Positions 24,201-29,636 are shown, counted from the stretch's first letter. The stretch is 32,338 nucleotides of DNA from Apostichopus parvimensis (GCA_000934455.1 KN887955.1:20989-53326), one strand, 5' to 3'. Notes: generated by a model from the letters alone, not told the origin. Program-made: numbers and translations.

Positions 24201-27200
24201 GAACCCCGAACCTCCCGATTGCTAAGCCTCATTGCTTCAAATGCCACCGCCTTTATCCACTCGGCCACAGCAACAGTCGATGTATAAATGTACCATAATC
24301 ATGTACGTGTAGTGTGGACACTCACCAACAGGTTGGACTGCGTCTTCTGTTCCATGCTTGTCTTTCTGACTAACAGATCATCATCGTTGAAGAGATCGTT
24401 AGTTTCCATTCCGAGTGTTCCCGCCATTCCCAGGCCGAGTCTCTTCTGTAACATCTTCTTTTGTGTTTGTAGTCGTTCTTTCGGGTCCATGCCTGCAGGT
24501 GTAAAAATAGACTCATTGAAGTTAAATCCAAAATGCTGGGCATAAAAATAATAGACTCCTGCTTCCCCAAAATAAAATAAAACTGTTAGCAAACTGCTTA
24601 TCCACTAGAGAGCCTGTGTAAGAGAATGTGTAAGTTGGTCTGATCTTTCGATCCTAGCAGGATCTTCTTCAAAAGCTGCTTCCCAACAGGTTTAGCTGTT
24701 CTTTGAATACCCACAACATTGGCGATGTGCAATTTGATGCTAGTTTCTGGCTCTACGATGTCTTTCGACTTCAAAGTAAATGAAAAGTTGCTTTGACGTA
24801 GCTGCTTTTGATAGAACAAAACTTTACAAGAACAGACTGACATTTACCGGTATCTAGATCTTGTTCGTATTCTGTTCCAGCTGAACCAAGCAGCGAGGTC
24901 CCGTTCTCCATAACTTTGGCCACGTTGAACTTTGAGAATTCCAAACGATCTGCAGGATCTCGTTCCATTGGAACTGGACTGCTCTCGGCAGATTCTGCAA
25001 CATGGAAGCAGGCGAAATAATCAGTCTCTGATTAAAATGGAATGTTTTTGAAAGAGAACGAAATCTTCCTTCAAAAAGAACAAAATAGATCTCAAATTTG
25101 CACACTATGTTTGTTATCGCTATATTTGTATATAGGCACGGCGTAACTAGAAATTAAAGGGGGCAGGAAAGGTGAGAGGGAGGAGGGGCAGCTATGCCTA
25201 ATCAGGGAAAGGTGTAAATGAGTTGTCCGTTACTTATAATTGTCAATGTTTATTTAGTCACCAGATTATCAGATTACCAGATCAGATCAAACCAGATTAG
25301 CAGAATGACCGTCTGGAACTGATTTTGAATATATACTTAATTCAACAATTTAATATCTGCGTCATGTGAATTTTGGATGTGTAACTGTCAAAAACAAATC
25401 TCTAAGAGATTTACAGGGGGGTCTTCTTGAATGTGATAATGCTAGCTCACACAGCAGGATGGGGAGGATTGGGAAGATTGGGGAAGCAGAGAGGTCTCAA
25501 TGCAGGTTGAAGTTACCTTTCTTGATCTGTTTGATCGGTCGCCATTGTGGTACATTCTTTGCTATGGCTTCCACAGCACAGCCGGCAGCTATCCTGGAAT
25601 CCCAAGACTCACTTCTCAGGTACACATGAACCTAAACATAGATAACACATAAAACTTTGTAATTTCACGTTTAAAATCGTATCATATCTAGATTTTCATC
25701 CCTTTGTTATGTGGGAAGCAATTGAAGATTTGTATTTATACAAAAGAAGAAAGTTTTGTAGGCACGGAAACATAAATAACATGTTGAGAAACTTGTGTAG
25801 TGCAAAGACACCTGCATAGCATTCTTGTGAGGAAAGTTGAAAAGCAACAATGAAATTGTGAATAAAGTGAGGCAGGGCAAATTTTTAAATGTTGTCTGAT
25901 CGTCCGAGACGACCACATTTCTATTTGGTCAACTGCAATCAGTTTTGAAGGTTTTCCGGGAGACAATTTGTTGCAACCAAAAAAGATCCTTAAAACTTTG
26001 CCCTGGAAGGCTGCACTGTACTTGCGTGGCATATTATAACAGTAGGACAGCATTTTTACTCACACTGCTGAAAAAAATATATATTCAGCAGATACTGCCT
26101 GATTTTCAAATGAAATGAGTAAAAGCAGGATTTACCTTGGCCAAAAGGTTGTGTAGTTCATGTGGGTGGAGTTTCTGCACCTCACCTAGTTGATTGGCTG
26201 CTGCTTTCCTTGTCACAGTGGACGAACCACTATCAAGGAGTATAAACAACCGGTCCAATCTACAGATTTAAACAAAAATATTGTGATTGTCTAGAAATCA
26301 AAGTTCTTGACAGAAGCACTTGTAAAAGAGTTGTGTGTGGGGATAAAGCACTTCAGTATAATTAAAAAAGTAAGATAAATGAAACTTTCCATTGCTTTAT
26401 TACTTAAATATTTTAACGAGAATAATAAATGAATTTAGAACTTCAATTTAATTCATTGAACCATTGCAGATAATCAAAACAAAATGTATCAGGAATCATG
26501 TAAGGAATCATGCCTTTTATTATATTTTTTTTCAAGATTTTTTTCAAGGGATGCAATGGTTTACATGAGATGAAACCTACCTAAATCCAGGAATTAGATC
26601 ATAAAAGGTGCTCTTTAGTGTCATCATGGCAGATTTTCTTTGAAAGTATTTCTTTTTCAACTAACTTGTTGTTGTTTGATTTACCCTTGAAATGTGATTC
26701 ATTTGACATTTTAGAAATGGAATATCAAATATATTCTCATTTGATATACTGTATATATATGGTGTGTTTTACCTCTCAGAATGATTGTTGAGATTTAATG
26801 AACCCTGAACTGGTGTGAAAATTCAGTCTGCACTGGCTTGTTAACTGATCCTCAGACAGCCATGTATATTGACATATTTATCTGTTGTATATTTACGTAA
26901 CACTTAAACATTCACATCCCTCGGAATGCAGTGACATAGATCTCTCCAAGATTTCACAAAAAGGGGTGGCCTGGTGGCAAATATCAGGTAGATATCGAAA
27001 TCCTAACTGAGATAGCAGTGCCTAAGAAGACATCAATCGTTAAAATGTAAGGAATACATGTGCGTGAAGCATGTCTAAACATTTCCACTATGTATCCTAT
27101 TGTGATCAAAATTACATGAATGTTACTAGCTAAGTTTTATTGCCCAAACCATTTCAGAAGAAGGGGATCCAGGCATGGCAGTGTTGTAACAAGTCTGGGT

Positions 27201-27421
27201 GCAACTTGAAAATTTTGCCACAAATTTTTCACCAGAGAGATAAGACAGTGACAAGAGTTAGTGACTAGACTCAACTCACTCAAGTCAGGAAAATAATCAC
27301 TTGATCTTAAAATGATGTGACAACTCGTTACAAAGCTGGGTCCCCGGCCTCCTGGATCTGCCCACGACACTTTGCACATGTATGATTGTATACAGTACAG
27401 AATACTATACCTGGTTGCCAT
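8..27421 (-). CDS. BTAF1: BTAF1/Mot1 (TBP-associated factor 172), N-terminal 987 residues, 21 exons; 3' half outside window
   Basis: BTAF1 is a nuclear Snf2-type ATPase that binds TBP through N-terminal HEAT repeats and strips it from promoter DNA, redistributing TBP genome-wide. Joining 21 minus-strand exons, each bounded by AG and GT with consistent phase, gives 2961 coding nt (987 codons). The order of motifs matches animal BTAF1: [11 protein letters not shown] (res 5-15), [24 protein letters not shown], a basic [14 protein letters not shown] stretch, [97 protein letters not shown]-like TPIIKPLM, and [11 protein letters not shown]. These are HEAT repeats followed by the central domain (DUF3535-type in Pfam). 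The Snf2 helicase motifs are not present and must lie downstream of position 1. Exons 6-12 occur twice around an N gap (see the duplication entries); the 987-residue count uses one copy. Identification is from remembered family sequence, not a search. Confidence 0.96.
296..702 (-). other. Intron 20
   Basis: AT-rich intron of 407 bp with standard ends. Nothing else recognised. Confidence 0.9.
703..820 (-). CDS. BTAF1: BTAF1 exon 20 (res 852-891)
   Basis: 118 nt: one base completing Arg, [39 protein letters not shown]. Matches human HTFAACAVVSLQQLPEKLNPIIKPLMETIKKEE. Acceptor TATCTGATCAG, donor ACAG|GTGAGA. Confidence 0.97.
821..2294 (-). other. Intron 19
   Basis: The longest intron in the window (1474 bp). 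A 131-codon plus-strand frame at 1231-1626 has no recognisable protein character. No repeat with clear ends was identified. Confidence 0.85.
2295..2462 (-). CDS. BTAF1: BTAF1 exon 19 (res 796-852)
   Basis: 168 nt: [20 protein letters not shown], a charged helical segment, then [14 protein letters not shown] plus AG. Corresponds to human ...QASDLVTTVFNEATSSFDL to TETNQEWQVLQLR. Acceptor TGTTTTCCAG abuts a CAACA-rich simple repeat; donor CGAG|GTTATT. Confidence 0.94.
2466..2636 (+). repeat. CAACA/CATCAA-rich simple repeat abutting exon 19 acceptor
   Basis: About 170 bases of degenerate CAACATCATCAA / CAAGAACATAAG / CAACAACA units starting just beside the exon 19 acceptor. On the transcript strand this is a UGUUG/GAUGUU-rich tract that replaces an ordinary polypyrimidine tract farther than about 15 nt from the AG. 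Confidence 0.85.
2880..3051. mobile_element. Small non-autonomous element with CAGTGG terminal inverted repeats
   Basis: 172 bp bounded by CAGTGGCATAACCA (2880-2893) and TGGTTACACCACTG (3038-3051), which are inverted repeats with two mismatches. The interior is G-rich with no coding capacity. Elements with CAGTGGCGTA-type ends are common MITE-like repeats in invertebrates. No convincing target duplication is visible. Lies in intron 18. Confidence 0.6.
3127..3185 (-). CDS. BTAF1: BTAF1 exon 18 (res 777-796)
   Basis: A 59-nt exon: [19 protein letters not shown] plus AG, joining through a split Ser codon to exon 19. Acceptor TTGCTTTCAG, donor CAAG|GTAGGT. Support comes from phase agreement on both sides and from position, since sequence conservation is low here. 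Confidence 0.9.
3372..3684 (-). mobile_element. tRNA-derived SINE with ATT-type tail, intron 17
   Basis: The minus strand reads TGGTCAAGTGGTTAAGGCAG (A box 3661-3671, one mismatch), then GCAGGTTCGAGTCTTG (B box 3617-3627, one mismatch). The core CCTTGGGCAAGGCACTTTAT and a TTCACCCAG...TATAAATGGGGACC block follow, ending in ATCCTCAATATTATCATTATT. This core is widespread in marine invertebrate SINEs. It is a different family from the intron 5 SINE, in the same orientation as the gene. Confidence 0.82.
3905..4063 (+). repeat. Two-unit tandem repeat, about 73-86 bp, intron 17
   Basis: Unit 1 (3905-3990) and unit 2 (3991-4063) both start ACTCTATTGAGTT and end CCATACCAAATTGAG.TATTTA. They share TTTTTCACTC.AGCAA in the middle; unit 2 has an internal deletion. 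Confidence 0.85.
4494..4604 (-). CDS. BTAF1: BTAF1 exon 17 (res 740-776)
   Basis: 111 nt, phase 0: [37 protein letters not shown]. Human has LYYDEIAVPFTRMQNECKQL. The acceptor used is TTCCGTCACAG ending at 4605. A closer AG at 4588 is out of phase with exon 16 and was not used. Donor TAAG|GTGAGT. Confidence 0.93.
4640..4838 (+). mobile_element. L2/CR1-like retrotransposon 3' terminus, intron 16
   Basis: The plus strand carries TTAAAGCGCCTTAGAGCGAT then GGTGCTATATCAATTCTGTA and an AATAAATAAATA tail. This is the characteristic 3' end of L2/CR1-type non-LTR elements. The upstream T-rich stretch is probably its 3' UTR. No coding part remains. Antisense to BTAF1; its 5' limit is a guess. Confidence 0.65.
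5438..5603 (-). CDS. BTAF1: BTAF1 exon 16 (res 684-739)
   Basis: 166 nt: one base, [55 protein letters not shown]. Matches human ESLGQLLLFHLNSKSALQRISVALVICEWAALQK. Acceptor TCTCCCTTCAG, donor AAG|GTATTA. Confidence 0.96.
6073..6214 (+). repeat. Three-unit minisatellite (about 46 bp), intron 15
   Basis: Three head-to-tail units starting at 6073, 6124 and 6170, each GCA.ATA..GC..CAATG.GTTC followed by ACTATAGTATTA-like DNA. Units 2 and 3 are both about 46 bp and nearly identical; unit 1 is 51 bp and more diverged. Confidence 0.85.
6561..6715 (-). CDS. BTAF1: BTAF1 exon 15 (res 633-684)
   Basis: 155 nt. A poorly conserved linker ([19 protein letters not shown]), then DVYYIAGDP (human EYIAGAD), then [11 protein letters not shown] plus AG. 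The split Arg codon joins to exon 16 (NAC-R-LLGHL; human MAAKLLGAL). Acceptor CTTCAATAG, donor TGCAG|GTTGGT. Confidence 0.93.
6820..6955 (+). repeat. Polypurine tract, intron 14
   Basis: About 135 bases nearly all A/G on the plus strand, built from GGAGGGA / GGCAGGAG words. On the transcript it is a long C/U tract about 100-240 nt upstream of the exon 15 acceptor, so it may bind PTB-like factors. The open frames across it are composition artefacts. Confidence 0.85.
7348..7387 (+). repeat. Two 20-bp tandem repeats, intron 14
   Basis: TTAGTCGACAATTAAAGAAC is followed directly by TTAGTCGACAATTAAAGACA. Confidence 0.9.
7781..7930 (-). CDS. BTAF1: BTAF1 exon 14 (res 583-632)
   Basis: 150 nt, phase 0: [50 protein letters not shown]. 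Matches human HKVWMELLSKAS... and GAWLCLMMQPSHLPIDLNML. Acceptor CATTAACAG, donor CAGG|GTAAGC. Confidence 0.96.
7931..8828 (-). other. Intron 13
   Basis: 898 bp, AT-rich. No repeat or gene recognised. Confidence 0.85.
8829..8936 (-). CDS. BTAF1: BTAF1 exon 13 (res 547-582)
   Basis: 108 nt, phase 0: [36 protein letters not shown]. Matches human SSSWLIPILPDMLRHIFQFCVLESS. Acceptor TTTATTTCAG, donor AAAAG|GTTAGA. First single-copy exon downstream of the duplicated block. Confidence 0.96.
9168..9188 (+). repeat. Poly-G tract (21 G) in intron 12
   Basis: An uninterrupted G run in the intron between exons 12 and 13. The start of the second contig (16286) falls inside the matching tract. Confidence 0.95.
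9597..9869 (-). CDS. BTAF1: BTAF1 exon 12, copy 1
   Basis: Duplicate of 16702-16974. This copy is physically linked to exon 13 and the rest of the gene. Acceptor TTGTCAAACAG, donor CGAG|GTGAGA. The [18 protein letters not shown] loop has no counterpart of this length in human BTAF1 as I recall it. Confidence 0.96.
9870..11040 (-). other. Intron 11, copy 1
   Basis: 1171 bp. Contains several AGTACT/GAGTAC words at 10058-10170 and near 10385-10410, perhaps an old repeat. The part next to exon 11 (about 10740-11040) is much more diverged from copy 2 than the rest. Confidence 0.8.
11041..11181 (-). CDS. BTAF1: BTAF1 exon 11, copy 1
   Basis: Duplicate of 18157-18297, identical in protein ([20 protein letters not shown] core) but with seven silent differences. 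Acceptor CATTACAG, donor CAG|GTGAGC. Confidence 0.97.
12035..12211 (-). CDS. BTAF1: BTAF1 exon 10, copy 1
   Basis: Duplicate of 19150-19326. [11 protein letters not shown] at its start and [15 protein letters not shown] at its end flank the best-conserved HEAT pair in the family. Phase 0 at both ends; acceptor TTTGTTTCAG, donor GAG|GTAAGC. Confidence 0.98.
12212..13487 (-). other. Intron 9, copy 1
   Basis: 1276 bp, almost identical to 19327-20602, with a short G-rich patch near 12900-12960. Nothing else recognised. Confidence 0.85.
13488..13583 (-). CDS. BTAF1: BTAF1 exon 9, copy 1
   Basis: Duplicate of 20603-20698. Encodes [18 protein letters not shown] and GDFVSDE, phase 0 at both ends. 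Confidence 0.97.
14239..14345 (+). repeat. G-rich tandem repeat, intron 8 copy 1
   Basis: About 20-bp units of GGTTGAGAGGGGTGGGGTGG repeated twice, then degenerate GGTTGAAAGAG and GCTGGGAGGGGGCTGG. Four G runs at 14261-14284 fit a quadruplex pattern on the plus (template) strand. Confidence 0.8.
14425..14583 (-). CDS. BTAF1: BTAF1 exon 8, copy 1
   Basis: Duplicate of 21656-21814. Encodes [18 protein letters not shown]...[14 protein letters not shown]. Acceptor CTTTTTGTAG, donor CAG|GTGATT. The only replacement difference noted in the whole duplicated coding set is here (Leu versus Ile). Confidence 0.96.
14992..15079 (-). CDS. BTAF1: BTAF1 exon 7, copy 1
   Basis: Duplicate of 22223-22310 with the same [16 protein letters not shown] start, the same acceptor AAAACCAG and donor GAG|GTACGT. 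It joins exon 6 through a split Ser codon (AG + C). Confidence 0.93.
15255..15565 (+). repeat. Long polypyrimidine (C-rich) tract, intron 6 copy 1
   Basis: About 300 bases of CCCTCCC / CTTCCC words. The transcript strand is G-rich and contains a canonical G-quadruplex pattern at 15492-15511 (GGGAGGGGGGTGGGTATGGG). The 118- and 124-codon open frames on both strands come from the biased composition, not from a gene. Confidence 0.85.
16076..16215 (-). CDS. BTAF1: BTAF1 exon 6, copy 1 (duplicate of 23304-23443)
   Basis: Same 140-nt exon and same protein as copy 2, with acceptor ATAACAG and donor CCAG|GTTAGA. Only 20 bases of upstream intron remain before the N gap. The exon therefore has no linked exon 5 on its own contig. 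Confidence 0.94.
16236..16285. other. Assembly gap, 50 N
   Basis: Exactly 50 unknown bases between copy 1 and copy 2. The round number suggests a placeholder of unknown true size. The left side stops at a point found internally at 23463; the right side starts in a G run found internally at 9168-9188. The two sides therefore overlap by the whole 7 kb. Confidence 0.98.
16702..16974 (-). CDS. BTAF1: BTAF1 exon 12, copy 2 (res 456-546)
   Basis: 273 nt, phase 0 to phase 0: [38 protein letters not shown], a variable loop, then [30 protein letters not shown]. No coding differences from copy 1 that I can see. Only about 415 bp of intron follow before the N gap, so its true downstream neighbour (exon 13) is missing from this contig. 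Confidence 0.96.
18157..18297 (-). CDS. BTAF1: BTAF1 exon 11, copy 2 (res 409-455)
   Basis: 141 nt: [47 protein letters not shown]. Acceptor CATTACAG, donor CAG|GTGAGC. I count seven base differences from copy 1, all silent, so both copies have been under purifying selection. Confidence 0.97.
19150..19326 (-). CDS. BTAF1: BTAF1 exon 10, copy 2 (res 350-408)
   Basis: 177 nt: [20 protein letters not shown], the [19 protein letters not shown] block, [12 protein letters not shown]. Acceptor TTTGTTTCAG, donor GAG|GTAAGC. Differences from copy 1 are silent (for example GTT for GTA in codon 1, CTG for CTT, ATT for ATC). Confidence 0.98.
20603..20698 (-). CDS. BTAF1: BTAF1 exon 9, copy 2 (res 318-349)
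   Basis: 96 nt: [20 protein letters not shown] then [12 protein letters not shown]. Acceptor TTTCTGGCAG, donor GAG|GTTTGT. Identical to copy 1. [12 protein letters not shown] is invariant with human BTAF1. Confidence 0.97.
20817..21014 (+). repeat. 198-bp repeat, unit A (copy 2); also at 13702-13899
   Basis: Starts TTGTGAATTTCTTTTTCC and ends CGTGGAATTTAATT. Present in both 7-kb copies. A second unit of the same length follows at 21152 in copy 2 only. Confidence 0.88.
21152..21349 (+). repeat. 198-bp repeat, unit B (copy 2 only)
   Basis: Same length, order and ends as unit A, with scattered substitutions (TTGTGAATTTCATTTTCC start). In copy 1 the corresponding position (about 14029-14117) holds roughly 90 unrelated bases instead, which explains the 116-base jump in offset. 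Confidence 0.88.
21470..21576 (+). repeat. G-rich tandem repeat, intron 8 copy 2
   Basis: Duplicate of 14239-14345 at offset 7231. Confidence 0.8.
21656..21814 (-). CDS. BTAF1: BTAF1 exon 8, copy 2 (res 265-317)
   Basis: 159 nt, phase 0 at both ends: [44 protein letters not shown] and on to PLDQ. It corresponds to human EWPLESFCEEL...NPSWEVRHGAGTGLREILKAHG, a HEAT repeat. It differs from copy 1 by one conservative change (EQIS here, EQLS in copy 1). Confidence 0.96.
22223..22310 (-). CDS. BTAF1: BTAF1 exon 7, copy 2 (res 235-264)
   Basis: 88 nt: one base finishing Ser, [37 protein letters not shown] looks like a short monopartite nuclear-localisation signal (human has EEKRRKI here). Acceptor AAAACCAG, donor GAG|GTACGT. 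It matches copy 1 in the coding bases. Confidence 0.93.
22486..22796 (+). repeat. Long polypyrimidine (C-rich) tract, intron 6 copy 2
   Basis: Duplicate of 15255-15565 at offset 7231, with the same quadruplex-type motif at 22723-22742 on the transcript strand. Confidence 0.85.
23304..23443 (-). CDS. BTAF1: BTAF1 exon 6, copy 2 (res 189-235)
   Basis: 140 nt, phase-0 start: [46 protein letters not shown] plus AG. The strongly basic stretch is a probable nuclear-localisation or nucleic-acid-contacting segment, conserved in human (NRQKNKAKRMAKLFAKQRSRD). Acceptor ATAACAG, donor CCAG|GTTAGA. It lies on the same contig as exons 1-5, so it is the physically linked copy. Confidence 0.95.
23590..23962 (+). 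mobile_element. L2/CR1-like non-LTR retrotransposon, 3' fragment
   Basis: Intron 5. The plus strand encodes a decayed stretch resembling the end of a reverse transcriptase [42 protein letters not shown], then stops where LWNSLP and FKxxLKTHLF would be expected; traces of FK and NTLLLYSFQ are readable out of frame. It finishes with GTAAATCGCACTAGAATG... GTGCTATATAATAATTATAA, typical of L2-type 3' ends with an ATT-rich tail. It is 5'-truncated, inactive, and antisense to BTAF1. Confidence 0.75.
23955..24280 (-). mobile_element. tRNA-derived SINE with ATT-type tail, intron 5
   Basis: On the minus strand the element opens with TGTGGCCGAGTGGATAAAGG, carrying a perfect pol III A box (TGGCCGAGTGG, 24257-24267), and has a perfect B box (GGTTCGATTCC, 24195-24205). 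An unrelated body of roughly 190 bases follows, then a TTATTATTATTATTA tail. The flanks of the tRNA-like head do not pair as an acceptor stem, so it is not a working tRNA gene. Its tail meets the tail of the L2 fragment, so their boundary is ambiguous. It shares the orientation of BTAF1 and starts about 50 nt after the exon 5 donor. Confidence 0.82.
24326..24492 (-). CDS. BTAF1: BTAF1 exon 5 (res 133-188)
   Basis: 167 nt. Two bases complete Gly, then [37 protein letters not shown] and a divergent linker to QSNLL; phase-0 donor TTG|GTGAGT. Acceptor ACACCTGCAG. A SINE in the same orientation begins only about 50 nt past this donor. This is the last exon that occurs once before the duplicated block. 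Confidence 0.96.
24640..24690 (-). other. Hairpin with hammerhead-like core, intron 4
   Basis: Minus strand: TTGAAGAA, a perfect 6-bp hairpin GATCCT-GCT-AGGATC (24650-24664), then GAAA. The order resembles a hammerhead ribozyme core (CUGANGA, helix II, GAAA), but the C of CUGANGA is U here, one extra A precedes the helix, and no helix III or cleavage triplet is evident. Related repeat sequences occur in Penelope-like and other retroelements. Probably a decayed repeat fragment. Confidence 0.35.
24848..24994 (-). CDS. BTAF1: BTAF1 exon 4 (res 84-133)
   Basis: 147 nt. Starts with two bases completing Glu, then [31 protein letters not shown] and the conserved [12 protein letters not shown], ending DLDT plus one base at donor ACCG|GTAAAT. 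Acceptor CATGTTGCAG. It covers the variable linker and the conserved LLGSAG block between early HEAT repeats. Confidence 0.96.
25517..25631 (-). CDS. BTAF1: BTAF1 exon 3 (res 46-84)
   Basis: 115 nt beginning [17 protein letters not shown], then [20 protein letters not shown] and one spare base. Acceptor TATGTTTAG, donor AAAG|GTAACT. It corresponds to the second HEAT repeat (human ...[27 protein letters not shown]). Confidence 0.97.
26136..26259 (-). CDS. BTAF1: BTAF1 exon 2 (res 4-45)
   Basis: 124 nt; enters with one base finishing the Arg codon, then [11 protein letters not shown]...[14 protein letters not shown]...[12 protein letters not shown] and donor AAG|GTAAAT. This is the first HEAT repeat, nearly identical to the vertebrate N-terminus. 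Acceptor ATCTGTAG ends at 26260. Confidence 0.97.
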
Positions 27422-27491
27422 TAGTACTGGAATAACTCAGCACTTTGATATTTAATAATGGTACATCATCGCATTAACAGCAGCATTACAT
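27411..27491 (-). CDS. BTAF1: BTAF1 exon 1 (5' UTR 27422-27491, coding 27411-27421)
   Basis: Only 11 coding nt: ATG GCA ACC AG, giving M-A-T and two bases of an arginine codon completed by exon 2 (MAT-R-LDRLF; human begins MAVSRLDRLF). An in-frame TGA lies six codons upstream of the ATG, so the start cannot be extended within this exon. The donor is AG|GTATAG, which is weaker than the others. A good acceptor (TTTCTTACAG) ends at 27492, so the UTR exon is probably preceded by at least one more non-coding exon. A separate ATG-TAA sits at the exon's 5' edge. Confidence 0.85.
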
Positions 27492-27684
27492 CTGTAAGAA
27501 ACAACAAGCAATAAAAACTTAACAAAATACCAATTTCAAAATATAAAACAAATCATGCAAAGCACAGAATTTTTTTACAGTCCTTTTAACATCTGGAAAT
27601 AAAGGGTGCCTACTGAGTTTAACAGATAATGCAATAGGTTGTGATATCCGTCACGTCATGAGTCTAAATGCACATAGATACTTT

Positions 27685-27711
27685 ACACACACACACACAC
27701 ACACACACACA
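27685..27711 (+). repeat. (CA)n microsatellite
   Basis: An uninterrupted AC dinucleotide run of about 27 bases upstream of the BTAF1 start exon. A shorter CA-rich stretch lies at 28018-28037. Confidence 0.95.
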
Positions 27712-28337
27712 AAGAAAAAACCCCTAATTAACAGTAACATTATGCGCACATATGTAAAGTAAGTATAGGGTATAATTACAAGCTTTGATTGATTTTTCAT
27801 AATTCATATGAGAATAATTCCTTTCTCCCTTAGTTTCCTAAGTGAAGAGCAGAGTTTGTTTGCAGAATTTGACTGACAAATTCATTAACATGATGCAAAC
27901 TTATTTTAGTCGAGAACCTCTGCACATTGATGACAGTCAGGAAAAATACTACATGTCCAGTTTCACACACTGAAGATGTCTCAACTTGGCAAGTCTAGAT
28001 CAGTTGCAGTCTTAGCCACACAAACACACACACACATACCGTCCAACTATCTCAAACATTCCATGTTTACAACTGTCTTGTTGGTTCACTTCAGTCGAGC
28101 AGTATTCTACCAGCACAAGGTGAAGACATACATTAGTAGCAATCATATTTAATCATATATCAATATTGTCCTTTTAACTCTCAAGATCATATTGTTGTCA
28201 AATTGTCATTAAACTAGTTATATTTTACTTTCTCAATCTGCCATCTTCTATTTATCCATTAATTAGTTACATAGTTCTGTTTTTATCTACTGCAGTGCTT
28301 TGTAACTAACACCAAGGCCAAGGCTTTGACAAACCCT

Positions 28338-28391
28338 CTGGCAGGATTTAAGGATCTGGCAGGATTTAAGGATCTGTCAGGATATATGCAT
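28338..28391 (+). repeat. Three 18-bp tandem repeats
   Basis: CTGGCAGGATTTAAGGAT twice exactly, then CTGTCAGGATATATGCAT. Confidence 0.92.
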
Positions 28392-28629
28392 CTGGCAGTT
28401 TCAATCTTCTTCAAGTTCAATTACCCTTAGTTAGGTAGGCTAGCCTAGTTCCTTATAACAGTTGGGCATGGCAGAGCCTGCTGTGACAATGTGAGGTGAA
28501 TTATTCTAACAGCTATTCATCTCATAACTCAATTTCCAACCAATCACTTAGTTGCAATCAAAAATACTAGTGGTATGCCTTGGTTAGCTCTTAATTCAAA
28601 TAGACTTGTTACTAGCTCTTTGTACTTAC

Positions 28630-29060
28630 AAGGTTACAGGTTTTTGCTATTTTCAACATCATTGGTACTAGTTCCACGATAACAACATGGGCCTAACTTT
28701 GTGTAGGCTAGGGTATGGCTCTGAGTCTGAGCGAAACATATGTAATTGTACACTTAACAATACGTGCCACACAGCAAAACATTACCTCCCACTTTCTGTT
28801 TTTCGTCTACTTGGACAACCTTTATTTTAACTCGTATATTAATTCTAATCCTTTGTGCTTTCAGCCTGCAAATAACGTTTATTTCGGATTAGGCACCGTT
28901 ATAAGCAATGTACAAAGTTTCGTTTACAAGAGCTGAGAAATTGTCAAACTGCATAGTGTATATATGAATGACCCCCTCTAATCAAACAAGAGCTGCACTT
29001 CGACGGACGTGGATTTGTTGAGGAAGGCGCGGCCATCATTGACGATAGGGCGTACTAGCT
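28630..29060 (-). promoter_or_regulatory. Candidate upstream non-coding first exon and promoter region of BTAF1
   Basis: The start-codon exon begins at a splice acceptor, so transcription must start further upstream. 28980-29060 is a local patch with several CpGs (CGACGGACG, GGCGCGG, GATAGGGCG) in otherwise AT-rich DNA. A donor-like ACCTT|GTAAGTAC lies at 28630 on the minus strand. Another donor candidate is GACG|GTATGT near 28041. All of this is inferred from composition and motifs only. Confidence 0.25.
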
Positions 29061-29283
29061 AGGCCACTGTTATTTCGAATTTCGAGATTAAATAGTAACA
29101 TGCAATTTGGAAATAAATAGTCGAAATTTTGACATGACATTAAATATCCTGTTTCCCATGTGGGTCACCATAAACTTCGTCAGTAGTCAGTGGATAGGGA
29201 AGTAACTAACACGTCTATATTCATGCTGCTCATAAAAATTGTTGGTTTATACCATTAATTAACTTGCTTCACGACTGAATACA

Positions 29284-29300
29284 CCCCCCCCCCCCCCCCC
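29284..29300 (+). repeat. Poly-C tract (17 C)
   Basis: Homopolymer upstream of the gene, similar in kind to the poly-G at 9168; a likely sequencing and assembly weak point. Confidence 0.95.
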
Positions 29301-29636
29301 ATCCCACTTCCCCACCATTCCTTCCGAGGTGTGGTCATTCCATCCTAAATTGTATTTTCACATCTTTAATACAAAATTGATGTAGAAATAATGAAAATGT
29401 TCAAGTAGAAATATATAAAAACCATCGTTACAGCAGCTAAACAAAATCTAAGAATTATCACAGGTTGAAGTCTTTATCAAGTTTAAACATCATCAAACCA
29501 CATGTTCTCCAAAGTTCACAAGGTTGACATCGCGAATTTTCAAATGAAAGCTCCCAGACACGGTGGCTTTTAAACTAAAATATATATCCCAAACTGGGCA
29601 AGATATCACCTTTACACAGCTGTTTGTGGGAATTGG

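Larger units (their letters stand above)
24995..27410 (-). other. Introns 3, 2 and 1 (24995-25516, 25632-26135, 26260-27410)
   Basis: Apart from exons 3 and 2 this stretch is non-coding. A GGCGTAACTAGAAATT fragment beside a G-rich patch at 25138-25200 may be a remnant of the GGCGCG/GGCGTA-ended repeats. Intron 1 shows no recognisable element. Confidence 0.75.

Noticed and set aside
24181..24280. Functional tRNA gene
   Set aside because: A and B boxes are good, but the ends do not form an acceptor stem and the sequence runs on into a SINE body and tail.
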